Part shown: piece by piece, positions 16,705 to 24,993 of the stretch
How positions within the stretch are numbered: position 1 is the first letter of the stretch
How the letters are laid out: every line of letters starts with the position of its first letter
DNA from: Rhodovulum sp. PH10
Lineage (GTDB): Bacteria; Pseudomonadota; Alphaproteobacteria; Rhizobiales; Xanthobacteraceae
Direction: 5' to 3'
Assembly: GCF_000293785.1 (NCBI RefSeq)
Contig: NZ_AKZI01000034.1
Location: 1-42,364 of the forward strand
Length of the DNA: 42,364 nucleotides
Notes under the pieces: model-generated
The model's input: only the letters and a program-made list of their open reading frames with translations
Database searches by the model: none
Told to the model about the DNA's origin: nothing
Program-made: the position numbers and the translations under genes

Positions 16705-17451
16705 TCACACGGCGAGATACGCATCGCGCACGTCCGGTCGTGCCTCGAGCTCCGCCAGCGTGCCGGTGAACTGCACGCGGCCCTTCTCGATGATCACCGC
16801 GCGATCCGAGATCAGGCGGGCGAAGTGGAGGTTCTGCTCGGAGAGCAGGATGGACAAGCCCTCGCGCTTCATCGCCAGGATGGCGCCGGCCATCTGCTCG
16901 ACGATTTTTGGCGCGAGGCCCTCGGAGGGCTCGTCGAGCAGCACGAGCGAGGGATTGCCCATCAGCGTGCGGGCGATCGTCAGCATCTGCTGCTCGCCGC
17001 CGGACATCCGGCCGCCGGGGCGCTTGCGCATGTCGGCGAGGTTCGGAAACAGCTCGTAGAGCCGCTCGGGCTCCCAGGTCGGCGCGCCCTCGCGCGGCGC
17101 CTGGCGGCCGACCAGGAGATTTTCCTCCACCGTGAGGTCGGTGAAGATGCGGCGGTTCTCCGGGACGAAGCCGAGGCCGCGGCGGGCGATCTCGTAGGTC
17201 GGCAGTGCGGTGATCTCGTCCGCATCGAACCACACCGTGCCGGTGCGGCGCGCGACCATGCCCATGATCGACAGGAAGGTGGTCGACTTGCCGGCGCCGT
17301 TGCGGCCGAGCAGGGCGACGACCTCGCCCGAATGCACGGTGAAGTCGACGTCGAACAGGATGTGGGCGGCGCCGTAGAAGGCGTTGAGCTTGACGACGTC
17401 GAGCTGCGAGGTGGCGGGCGGCGCCACGGCGGCGAGAGCGGGGGCGGCCAT
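16705..17451 (-). CDS. livF: Liv-type ABC transporter ATP-binding protein LivF
   Basis: A 248-residue ATPase of the branched-chain amino acid type importer. Walker A is GRNGAGKST, the signature is MSGGEQQML, Walker B is LVLLDEPSEGLAP, and the H-loop region reads LLSEQNLHFA. The LivF-type segment PENRRIFTDLTVEENL is present. An Ala/Pro-rich extension of about 15 residues precedes the domain. It overlaps livG by 1 nt and is the last gene of the minus-strand ABC operon. Confidence 0.92.
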   Translation of the reverse strand: MAAPALAAVAPPATSQLDVVKLNAFYGAAHILFDVDFTVHSGEVVALLGRNGAGKSTTFLSIMGMVARRTGTVWFDADEITALPTYEIARRGLGFVPENRRIFTDLTVEENLLVGRQAPREGAPTWEPERLYELFPNLADMRKRPGGRMSGGEQQMLTIARTLMGNPSLVLLDEPSEGLAPKIVEQMAGAILAMKREGLSILLSEQNLHFARLISDRAVIIEKGRVQFTGTLAELEARPDVRDAYLAV

Positions 17452-18257
17452 CAGTGGGCCTCCTGAGCGGTCGAGCCCGATGCGGGCGCATCCTGGTGGC
17501 GGGAATCGTAGACGAGGCCTTCGCCGAGATAGATCGCCTGCACCTGCGGGTCGCGCCGCACTTCTGTCGGCGGCCCCTCGGCGATCAGCACGCCGCGCGA
17601 GAGCACCATCATGCGGTCGGCATGCTCGAACACCACGTCCATGTCGTGCTCGGTGAAAAGCACACCGATGCCCTCGCGGCGGGCGATCTCGGCGGTGAGC
17701 CGCATCAGCTCGATGCGCTCCTTCGGCGCCATGCCGGCGGTCGGCTCGTCCATCAAGAGGAGCTTCGGCTCGTTGGCGAGCGCGATCGCCAGCTCGAGCC
17801 GCTTGAGATCGCCATAAGCGAGCTCGGCGGCGGCGCGATCGGCGTGGATCTCCATGCCGACCAGCGCGAGCAGGCGATCGGCCTCGGCGATGTCGGCGGC
17901 GCCGCCATAACCCCAGAAGCGGCGCAGCGCCTTGGTGTGCGAGAGGAGCGCGACCTGCACGTTCTCGCGCACCGTCATCGAGCCGAAGGTGGCGGTGATC
18001 TGAAAGGTGCGGCCGACGCCCTTGCGCCACACCGCGCGCGGCGGCAGGCCGAGCGTCGGGTCACCGTCGATGCGGATGGCGCCGGAGTCCGGCCGGATCT
18101 GGCCGTTGAGCATGTTGAAGCAGGTGCTTTTTCCCGCGCCGTTCGGGCCGATCAGGGCCAGAATCTCGCCGCGGTCGAGGCCGAACGAGACGCCCTTCAC
18201 CGCCTGCACGCCGGCATAGGATTTCGAGAGATTCTCCACCTCGAGAAGCCGGGTCAT
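17451..18257 (-). CDS. livG: Liv-type ABC transporter ATP-binding protein LivG
   Basis: A 268-residue ATPase. Walker A is GPNGAGKST, Walker B is LLLMDEPTAGMAP, and the H-loop lies in LFTEHDMDVVFEHADR; the LivG-type Q-loop segment is GVGRTFQIT. The signature is degenerate, reading LAYGDLKRLELA, as is common in LivG. The start overlaps the permease stop by ATGA, and the stop overlaps livF by 1 nt. It forms a heterodimeric motor with LivF. Confidence 0.92.
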   Translation of the reverse strand: MTRLLEVENLSKSYAGVQAVKGVSFGLDRGEILALIGPNGAGKSTCFNMLNGQIRPDSGAIRIDGDPTLGLPPRAVWRKGVGRTFQITATFGSMTVRENVQVALLSHTKALRRFWGYGGAADIAEADRLLALVGMEIHADRAAAELAYGDLKRLELAIALANEPKLLLMDEPTAGMAPKERIELMRLTAEIARREGIGVLFTEHDMDVVFEHADRMMVLSRGVLIAEGPPTEVRRDPQVQAIYLGEGLVYDSRHQDAPASGSTAQEAH

Positions 18258-20260
18258 CGGTCGATCTCCTGATGCGACGCGTTCCGATGCGCCACGTTCC
18301 GGTGCGACGTGTCTGTTGCGGCCGCATCGGTGAGCGTTCCGGTCGCGGTGCCGACCACGCCGCCGAGCACGGTGGCGGCGACCGCCGCCGTCGCCACGCC
18401 GCCGGCGAGCTTCCGCGCCCGCCGTGCGTCGAATTTCGCCCGCCAGTCGGCCAGCGTGCCGACGATGCCCTTGGGGAAGGCGACCACCATGGCGATGATG
18501 GCGAGGCCGAGCACGAGCTTGGAATAATCGGTCTGGCTGATCAACCAGATCGACAGCGCCTTGAAGACGATCGCGCCGACGATCGGGCCGAGCACCGTCT
18601 CGATGCCGCCGAGCAGCACCATCACCAGGCCGTCGATCGATACCGAGATCGACATGAAGTCGGGAAACACGCTGCCCTTGAGGAAGGCGAACAGCGCGCC
18701 GCCGAGCCCAGCGACCGCGCCCGCCACCACGAAGGCGACCCACTGCGTGCGCTTGCGGTCGATGCCGATCGATTCCGAGCGCAGCTCGGAGTCGCGGGTG
18801 GCGCGGAGCGCAAAGCCGAACGGCGAGAAGATCACCATCTGCAGAAGCGCCAGCGCCGGCACCGCGAAGGCGAGCGTCATCCAGAAGAAGCCGGACGGCG
18901 AGGAGGCGAAGGCGTCCGGCCAGATGCCGAGAATGCCGTTGTCGCCGCCGGTCACGTCGACCCACTGGAAGGCGATCGACCAGACGATCTGCGCGAAGGC
19001 GAGGGTGAGCATCGCGAAATAGACGCCCGACAGCGACACCGCGAACCAGCCGACGATCGCCGCGCCGAACGCGGCGAGCACCGGGCCGGCGAGGATCGCC
19101 ACCACCATCGGCATGCCGAAGGCGGTGGCGGCGAACGCCGCACCATAGGCGCCGAGGCCGAAATAGGCGGCGTGGCCGAAAGAGGCGAGGCCGCCGACCG
19201 TCATCAGGAGATGCAGGCTCGCGGCGAACAGCGTGAAGATCAGGATCTCCGAGCCGATCGTCAGCGCGTAGTTGCCGAGCACGAACGGCAGCAGCGCGAT
19301 CACCAGAACGACGCCGCCGGCGATCGTCAGCTCGGTGCGGTTCAGCGGGCGCCACGGGCGCACCGTGTTGCCGACGGCGGTCGCCTGCGGCGGCTGCGGC
19401 TTGCCGAAGAAGCCCCACGGCCGCACCACCAGCACCACCGCCATCACCAGAAAGACCAGCACCAGCGAGATCTTCGGAAACACCAGGATGCCGAAGGCGT
19501 TCAGCTCGGACACCAGGATCGCCGCGAGGAAGGCGCCGGTGGTCGAGCCGAGCCCGCCGATCACCACCACCACGAAGGCCTCGACGATGATCGAGAGGTC
19601 CATCGAGTGGTTGACGGCGTCACGCGGGATCTGCAGCGCGCCGCCGATCGCGGCGAGGAAGACGCCGAGCGCGAACACGCCGGTAAAGAGCCATTTCTGA
19701 TTGATGCCGAGCGCCGCCACCATGCCGCGATCGTGGGTCGCCGCCCGCACCAGCACGCCCCAGCGGGTGCGGTGAAACAGGAGCCAGAGCGCGACCAGCA
19801 CGATCGGGCCGAGCGCGATCAGGAACAGGTCGTAGGTCGGGATGTACTTGCCGAACATCACCACCGCGCCGCTCATGCCGGGCGCGCGGGGACCGACCAG
19901 ATCCTCCGGGCCCCAGATCAGCAGCACCAGATCCTCGACCATCAGCGTGACGCCGAAGGTGGCGAGCAGCTGAAACAGCTCGGGCGCGTGATAGATGCGG
20001 CGCAGCAGCACCATCTCGAGCAGGCAGCCGAGGGCGGCGACGATCACCGCGGCGGCGAGGAGCGCGAACCAGAAGCCGATCGCGCCGGAGAGCTGCTCGG
20101 TCAGCGTGTAGGCCACGTAGGCGCCGAGCATGTAGAAGGCGCCGTGCGCGAAGTTCACGATCCTCGTGACGCCGAAGATGATGGAGAGGCCGGAGGCGAC
20201 GAGGAACAGCGAGGCTGCGCTCGCCAGGCCGGTCATGAATTGAACGAAGACGAGTTGCAT
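18254..20260 (-). CDS. fused LivH-LivM ABC permease
   Basis: A 668-residue single polypeptide that joins the two permease subunits. Residues 1 to about 290 are LivH-like, starting MQLVFVQFMTGLASAAS and including IVNFAHGAFYMLGAY and VVVVIGGLGSTTGAF. After a PQPPQATAVGN linker, the rest is LivM-like, with TVGGLASFGHAAYFGLGAYG and LVMVLLGGIETVLGPIVGA. Both carry the EAA-type coupling segments that touch LivG and LivF. The frame is open across the junction, so this is a true fusion. An upstream ATG at 20299 would add 13 residues; neither start has a clear Shine-Dalgarno, and I chose the one that matches LivH N-termini. Confidence 0.88.
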   Translation of the reverse strand: MQLVFVQFMTGLASAASLFLVASGLSIIFGVTRIVNFAHGAFYMLGAYVAYTLTEQLSGAIGFWFALLAAAVIVAALGCLLEMVLLRRIYHAPELFQLLATFGVTLMVEDLVLLIWGPEDLVGPRAPGMSGAVVMFGKYIPTYDLFLIALGPIVLVALWLLFHRTRWGVLVRAATHDRGMVAALGINQKWLFTGVFALGVFLAAIGGALQIPRDAVNHSMDLSIIVEAFVVVVIGGLGSTTGAFLAAILVSELNAFGILVFPKISLVLVFLVMAVVLVVRPWGFFGKPQPPQATAVGNTVRPWRPLNRTELTIAGGVVLVIALLPFVLGNYALTIGSEILIFTLFAASLHLLMTVGGLASFGHAAYFGLGAYGAAFAATAFGMPMVVAILAGPVLAAFGAAIVGWFAVSLSGVYFAMLTLAFAQIVWSIAFQWVDVTGGDNGILGIWPDAFASSPSGFFWMTLAFAVPALALLQMVIFSPFGFALRATRDSELRSESIGIDRKRTQWVAFVVAGAVAGLGGALFAFLKGSVFPDFMSISVSIDGLVMVLLGGIETVLGPIVGAIVFKALSIWLISQTDYSKLVLGLAIIAMVVAFPKGIVGTLADWRAKFDARRARKLAGGVATAAVAATVLGGVVGTATGTLTDAAATDTSHRNVAHRNASHQEIDR

Positions 20261-20425
20261 CGGCGTCACGATCGATTGGGGGCCGAGGAATATCGGCATT
20301 GCCGGCGAAGGGGGTGCGACCGGCCGCCTGTGTCGTGGGTCCCGCGAGGGGTGGTCGGATCGCGAGGCGGTCCGGGAGCGAACGACAGGAGGGTCGACCG
20401 GTCCGTCCCGAAGCGCCTCGCGCGC

Positions 20426-20451
20426 CGGTCCCCCCCTCGCGGGGAGGACCG
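20426..20451 (-). terminator. GC-rich hairpin between binding-protein and permease genes
   Basis: CGGTCC...GGACCG with an inner CCCC-tcgc-GGGG stem and one internal mismatch. It lies just past the stop of the binding-protein gene. It probably acts as a partial terminator or 3'-end stabiliser that lets the binding protein be made in excess over the membrane parts, as is usual in such operons. Confidence 0.5.
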
Positions 20452-20463
20452 AGTGGAGCCCGC

Positions 20464-21675
20464 TCAGTTCTGCGGACGCATCGTCTTCACCTCGGCGTCG
20501 CTCGGCAGGTAGTTGGCGCCGTCGCGATAGGAGGTGTCGACCATCACGCCCTTGCCGTCCTTGACGGCGGTCTTGCCGACGAAGGCGCCGAGGGTCGACT
20601 GGTGGTCGATCTCGCGGAAGGTGATCGGGCCGAACACGGTGTCGACCTTCAACCCTTCTGCCGCTTCGATCAGGCTGTCGGCGTCGGTCTTCTCGCTCTT
20701 CTTCAAGACCGCGGCGACCGAGTACATCAGCGTGTAGCCGACCACCGAGCCGAGGCGCGGATAATCGTCGTACTTCGCCTGATAGGCCTTCAGGAACTTG
20801 GCGTGCGCCGGGGTGTCGAGCGAGTACCAGGGATAGCCGGTGGTGAGCCAGCCTTCCGGGGTCTCGGACTTCAGCGGATCGAGATATTCGGGCTCGCCGG
20901 TGAGGAAGCTCACCACGGTCTTGCCCTTGAACAGGCCGCGGGTGTTGCCCTCGCGCACGAGCTTCACGAGGTCGGGGCCGAACTCGACATTGACGATGGC
21001 GTCGGGGTTGGTGGCGGCGATCGCCTCGACCACCGCGCCGGCGTCGATCTTGCCCATCGGCGGCCACTGCTCGCCGACCCACTCGATGTCCGGGCGCTTC
21101 TTGGAGAGCAGCTCCTTGAACACCGCGATGGCCGACTGGCCGTACTCGTAGTTCGGCGCGATGGTCGCCCAGCGCTTGGCCGGCAGTTTTGCGGCTTCCT
21201 CCGCCAGCATCGCCGCCTGCATGTAGTTGGAGGGCCGCAGGCGGAAGGTGTAGCGGTTGCCCTTGGCCCACACCATCGCGTCGGTGAGCGGCTCGCCGGC
21301 GAGATAGAACACCTTCTTCTGCGCGGCGAAGTCCGACAGCGCGAGGCCGATGTGCGAGAAGAACGCGCCGGTGAGCATCACCACGCCTTCACGCGACACC
21401 AGCTCGTTGGCGGCGGTCACCGCCTCGCCCGGCTTGCCGGCGTCGTCCTTGGAGATCACCACCAGCTTGTTGCCGTTGATGCCGCCATTGGCGTTGATCT
21501 CCTCCACCGCGAGCTGCCAGCCCTTGCGGTACGGCTCGGTGAAGGCGGGCAGGCCCGAATAGCTGTTGATCTCGCCGATCTTGATGTCCGCCGCCCGCAG
21601 CGCGTTCGGCGCGGCGAGCGTCAGCACGGCAGCCGCCAGGCAAGTTCGCGTCAGGATTTTCGACAAGGCTCGCAT
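20464..21675 (-). CDS. ABC transporter substrate-binding protein (Liv family, periplasmic)
   Basis: A 403-residue type I periplasmic binding protein. A signal peptide (MRALSKILTRTCLAAAVLTL, then APNALRAA) precedes the mature start DIKIGEINSYSGLPAF. EEINANGGINGNKLVVISKDDAGKP is the family's first-lobe motif. AAGAAGGA lies directly upstream of the ATG at 21675; an in-frame ATG at 21795 is rejected because the operator-like site lies between them. It is the first gene of the ABC operon. Its promoter region carries a degenerate copy of the nicotinate-cluster operator, so its ligand may be nicotinate or a hydroxylated derivative. The same family also binds amino acids and aromatic acids. Confidence 0.9.
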   Translation of the reverse strand: MRALSKILTRTCLAAAVLTLAAPNALRAADIKIGEINSYSGLPAFTEPYRKGWQLAVEEINANGGINGNKLVVISKDDAGKPGEAVTAANELVSREGVVMLTGAFFSHIGLALSDFAAQKKVFYLAGEPLTDAMVWAKGNRYTFRLRPSNYMQAAMLAEEAAKLPAKRWATIAPNYEYGQSAIAVFKELLSKKRPDIEWVGEQWPPMGKIDAGAVVEAIAATNPDAIVNVEFGPDLVKLVREGNTRGLFKGKTVVSFLTGEPEYLDPLKSETPEGWLTTGYPWYSLDTPAHAKFLKAYQAKYDDYPRLGSVVGYTLMYSVAAVLKKSEKTDADSLIEAAEGLKVDTVFGPITFREIDHQSTLGAFVGKTAVKDGKGVMVDTSYRDGANYLPSDAEVKTMRPQN

Positions 21676-21787
21676 TCCTTCTTCAACGCCACCCGCCGTG
21701 GATTCCGGTCGGGTCGGTCGGCACTGGGCTCGGGAACCGTGCGGCCGCGACGCGAATTTTTTCGACGTTCGCGGTCGTCCAATTTTC

Positions 21788-21827
21788 ATTTGCACACTAA
21801 CGGTATCAACTCGCCGTTGGGGTGCAA
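21788..21827 (-). promoter_or_regulatory. probable ABC operon promoter with degenerate CTAAC operator
   Basis: Read on the minus strand: a -35-like TTGCAC (21822-21827), then about 20 nt, then GTTAG-TGTG-CAAAT (21788-21801). One arm matches the GTTAG-N4-CTAAC palindrome exactly; the other matches at three of five positions. The -35-to-operator distance (26 nt) is close to that at hnr (27) and fpr (30). Confidence 0.55.
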
Positions 21828-22011
21828 GAACGAAACGGAGGCAAGCGGGAAGGCAAACTGCCGATTGTTTGGCCGGATGGCCCGAACCGCGGGGTGCCCG
21901 AGGGCGGCGGCAGCGCTGCCGTCGCCATCGGCGGGCCGATGCCAGATCGATGCCAGCCCGGCGCGGCGGAGGGCCGGGTTCCGTCAGGGCGTTGGCGGAT
22001 CGAAGGATTCC

Positions 22012-22050
22012 AAAAAGCCGACGCCCGCCGCGGGGAGGCGGCGGGCGTCG
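22012..22050 (-). terminator. strong rho-independent terminator of the symporter gene
   Basis: A perfect 13-bp stem (22019-22031 with 22038-22050) with a 6-nt loop is followed, on the minus strand, by GCTTTTTG. It lies 112 nt past the symporter stop. Confidence 0.88.
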
Positions 22051-22162
22051 AGGAGGGGCAGGGGCGGGTGCGGCGCGTGCTGCTCAGGGAGCGGACAGGG
22101 GTGCTCGTCTGCCTAATAATAGGACAGCTGCGCAGCCGGCATGCCGCCGCTGCGCCGATCGC

Positions 22163-23581
22163 TCAGGCACGCGGCTGCATGCTGCCGTCGAGATCGGCGT
22201 CTCCGGTGGTGGCCGACAACAGGAGGCCGGCGACGATCACCGCGGCCGAGGCCGCGAGCCCGGTGAACAGTGGATTGACCGGCAGCGGCAGCGCCAGCCG
22301 GCAACCGACCGCCACCGCGATGCTCGCCGCCATCGAGAACACCGCCCAGCTCGGGGCGAGGTGGCGCGGCCAGAAGATCGCCAGCGTCAGCGGCAGGAAC
22401 ACCGCAGCGCCCCGCAGCGCCATCGACATGTAGTTCCAGTCGAGCACGTAGGAATCGAGCGCCGACAGCGCGATCGCCATTGCGAGGCACGTCACCGCGA
22501 GCACGCTCGCCCGGTTGAGCCACAGAATGTGGCGGTCGTCGCGGAGGCCGAACACGCCGCGGCCGATGTCGTTCGCCACCATCGTGCCGATGCCGAGCGC
22601 GAGCCCGGCGATCGAGCCGACCACGGAGAGGAGAATGCCGGCGAGCCCGATGCCGCCGACCCATTCGGGGGTGTAGCGGACCAGATAGACCGGCAGCGCC
22701 AGCACCGGCGACAGCTCCGGATGGGCGGCGTGCATGTACATGCCGATGGCGATCGAGGGCAGGCCGACCGGAATGGTGATCAGCGCCGCGAGCGAGGTGC
22801 CGACCGCCGCCACCTTGCGGTCGGAGGCCGAGTAGATCGCCTGCACATAGGTCTGGGTGCAGATCACGCCGACGATCAGCGCGCCGAGATTGCCGAGGCT
22901 TTCGCCCACCCCGCGGCCCCACAGGCTGAACCACGGGAAGGCCGGGAAGGTCGCCTCGAAGTCGGGCATCGCGCGCAGCGACAGCACCGCGCCGACGCCG
23001 GCGACGCACAGCGCCAGCGCCAACGTCACCATCTTGAGGATGCCCGAGACGCCGGCGCCCCGCATGCCGCCGAACACCACATAGGCCGCCACCAGCACGA
23101 CGATGATCGCGGCTGCCGCCAGCGGCGGCACGCCGAACATGGTGCCGATCAAATGGATGCCGGCGAGCGCGCTCGCCACCGCGCTGAACAGGATGCCGAG
23201 CGAGGAGACCAGGCTGGTGAGCGGCCCGGCGCCGCGGCCGTAATGCAGCGTCAGATATTGCGGGATCGTCTCGAGCCCGCTGCTGCGCAGGGGGTTCGCG
23301 TAGAACACCGCCATGATGGTGAGCGCGATGCCGCTGCCGAGCGTGAACCACCAGGCCGACAGGCCGAGGGCGGCGGCCATCTGCGCGGTGCCGACGGTGG
23401 CGGCGCCGCCGACGATGGTGCCGGAGATGCTGCCGGCGATCAGCACGGCGCCGGCCGAACGGCCGTTCAGGCTGTAGCCTTCGGCGGACTTCACGTTGCC
23501 GGCGGAGCGGGTGCCGATGAACAAAATGAGGGCGACGGTGAGGATCAGGCTCGAGGCCTGCACGAGAGTGAGGGAGATCAT
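22163..23581 (-). CDS. sodium:solute symporter (SSS family)
   Basis: A 472-residue inner-membrane transporter with about 12-13 hydrophobic helices. Family features include an early unwound TM1-like segment, SAEGYSLNGRSAG (the hydrophilic loop after TM1), GTIVGGAATVGTAQMA, and VVFGGMRGAGVSGILKM. CAAGAAGAAAC before the ATG gives a good ribosome site. It is transcribed away from a LysR gene, which probably controls it. The solute cannot be assigned; SSS members carry sugars, amino acids, carboxylates or pantothenate. Confidence 0.88.
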   Translation of the reverse strand: MISLTLVQASSLILTVALILFIGTRSAGNVKSAEGYSLNGRSAGAVLIAGSISGTIVGGAATVGTAQMAAALGLSAWWFTLGSGIALTIMAVFYANPLRSSGLETIPQYLTLHYGRGAGPLTSLVSSLGILFSAVASALAGIHLIGTMFGVPPLAAAAIIVVLVAAYVVFGGMRGAGVSGILKMVTLALALCVAGVGAVLSLRAMPDFEATFPAFPWFSLWGRGVGESLGNLGALIVGVICTQTYVQAIYSASDRKVAAVGTSLAALITIPVGLPSIAIGMYMHAAHPELSPVLALPVYLVRYTPEWVGGIGLAGILLSVVGSIAGLALGIGTMVANDIGRGVFGLRDDRHILWLNRASVLAVTCLAMAIALSALDSYVLDWNYMSMALRGAAVFLPLTLAIFWPRHLAPSWAVFSMAASIAVAVGCRLALPLPVNPLFTGLAASAAVIVAGLLLSATTGDADLDGSMQPRA

Positions 23582-23908
23582 GTTTCTTCTTGGTTCTGGC
23601 GTGTTTTGGCGATTTTGCGGCGCAACATGCCAGGGCGATATAATCCGGTCCAGTGTCGAGAGCGCAATGTTTGATCTCGGATATGGATTAAAGTAACGTC
23701 GCGGAAGGGACACGTCGATTTCGTCCCGAGGGGCCGCGAAGCGGTCGTCTCGAACAATGAGACCCGAGCCTCGTCGTCGTCCGTGCCCTCGTCCTTCGAG
23801 ACGCACTCCTGCGGAGTGCTCCTCTGGACGAGGTCGAGCTCTGTCACTTTCGGCACCGGAAGGCAGGGCCGGGCGCCGGGGGGACGCCAGGGAGGTCGAG
23901 AGGAACAC
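23582..23908. other. intergenic region between the symporter and LysR regulator
   Basis: 327 bp with no supportable gene. A perfect -10 hexamer TATAAT (plus strand) is at 23639-23644, with TTGCGG 18 nt upstream as a weak -35; its leader to lysR would be long. An AT-rich tract at 23664-23695 is the best candidate for LysR binding. Repeat copy 2 lies at 23787-23833. Confidence 0.45.
23787..23833. repeat. 47-bp dispersed palindromic repeat, copy 2
   Basis: Outer stem CCTCGTCC/GGACGAGG and inner stem CACTCC-tgc-GGAGTG are both perfect. It differs from copy 1 at only two positions (C23792T-type change in the left arm and T for G near the right arm). Confidence 0.85.
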
Positions 23909-24856
23909 ATGGACGTCCGGCAGATGCGCTGCTTCGTCGAGGTCGCCGAGCGGCTGCATTTCGGCCGGGCGGCGGAGGCGCTCGGCATCGCCCAGTCGGC
24001 GCTGTCGCGGCAGATCCAGCTGCTCGAGGCCTCGCTCGGCGTGCGGCTGCTGGAGCGCAACAAGCGCGCGCCGATGCGGCTCACCGATGCCGGCGGGCTG
24101 TTTCTCGCCGAGGCGCGGGCGGCGCTCGCTCAGTTCGAGCGGGCCGAGGCGGTCGCCCGGAAGGCGGGGCGCGGCCAGCTCGGCCGGCTCGAGATCGGCT
24201 ACGTGGCCTCGGCGACCTTTTCCGGCCTGCTGCCGTCGGTGGTCTCGGCGTTTCACCGCGACTGCCCGGCGGTGGCGATCGGCCTCGTCGAGATGGACAC
24301 CGCCCACCAGGTCGAGGCGCTCGAAGACGGGCGGATCGATGTCGGCTTCATCCGGCCGCGGCCGGACTATCCGCCGGGCATCGTCGCGCTGCCGCAGCTG
24401 CGCGAGCCGATCCTGGTGGCGCTGCGGGCCGACCACCCGCTCGCCGCGGCGGGCGGGCCGATCCCGGCAAAGGCGCTCGCCGACGAGGATTTCGTGGTGC
24501 CGCAGGCGCACGAGCGGGCGGGCTTCGGCGAGCTGACCCTGGCGATCGGCCGGCAGGGCGGGTTCGTGCCGCGGCTCACCCACCACGTGCGCGACTTCAT
24601 CACCGTGCTGAACTTCGTCGCGGTCGGCTTCGGGGTGGCGGCGGTGCCGGCCTCGCTCGAGCGGGTGCGGCTTCCCGACATCGTCTACCGGCCGCTCGCC
24701 GATCCGGTGCCGCATGCCGAGCTGGTGGCGGCGTTCCGCCGGAGCGGCAATGCGCCGGTGGTGCAAACCTTCGTCGCACTGCTGCGCCGGCAGGCGCGCG
24801 CCGGCGCGGCGCGCGACTTTTCTGCCGCTTCGTCCGGCACGCCGCCGGCGCGATGA
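23909..24856 (+). CDS. LysR-family transcriptional regulator
   Basis: A 315-residue regulator. The N-terminal helix-turn-helix reads MRCFVEVAERLHFGRAAEAL, then SALSRQIQLLEASLGVRLLER, the LysR hallmark. The effector domain from about residue 90 begins GRLEIGYVASATFSGLLP, with DVGFIRPRP and a late FITVLNFVAVGFGVAAVP segment. AGAGGA lies just upstream of the ATG at 23909; an earlier in-frame start at 23783 is rejected because it runs through the palindromic repeat. The C-terminal Ala/Arg tail is low-complexity. It probably controls the divergent symporter gene. Confidence 0.9.
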   Translation: MDVRQMRCFVEVAERLHFGRAAEALGIAQSALSRQIQLLEASLGVRLLERNKRAPMRLTDAGGLFLAEARAALAQFERAEAVARKAGRGQLGRLEIGYVASATFSGLLPSVVSAFHRDCPAVAIGLVEMDTAHQVEALEDGRIDVGFIRPRPDYPPGIVALPQLREPILVALRADHPLAAAGGPIPAKALADEDFVVPQAHERAGFGELTLAIGRQGGFVPRLTHHVRDFITVLNFVAVGFGVAAVPASLERVRLPDIVYRPLADPVPHAELVAAFRRSGNAPVVQTFVALLRRQARAGAARDFSAASSGTPPAR

Positions 24857-24993
24857 AACGCGCGGCACTTTCTATGCACAGTGCCCGCGCGAGCGTGCTT
24901 GTGGAGACGGTCGGGATCGGCTGCTATGGCGGCTCGGTGGCGGCGGTGCTTCGGGCCTTGTCCGCGCGTGCCGGGTAGCGAGGTTCTTTCGAC

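Larger units (their letters stand above)
21676..22162. other. intergenic region between the ABC operon and the sodium symporter gene
   Basis: 487 bp with no gene that I can support. It contains the ABC promoter/operator at 21788-21827 and a strong minus-strand terminator at 22012-22050 for the symporter gene. The stretch 21830-22010 shows nothing recognisable. Confidence 0.6.

Noticed and set aside
18272-20512. 746-residue plus-strand open frame opposite the fused permease
   Set aside because: Composition is dominated by His, Arg, Asp and Glu, as expected from reading hydrophobic membrane codons backwards. No start signal or domain supports it.
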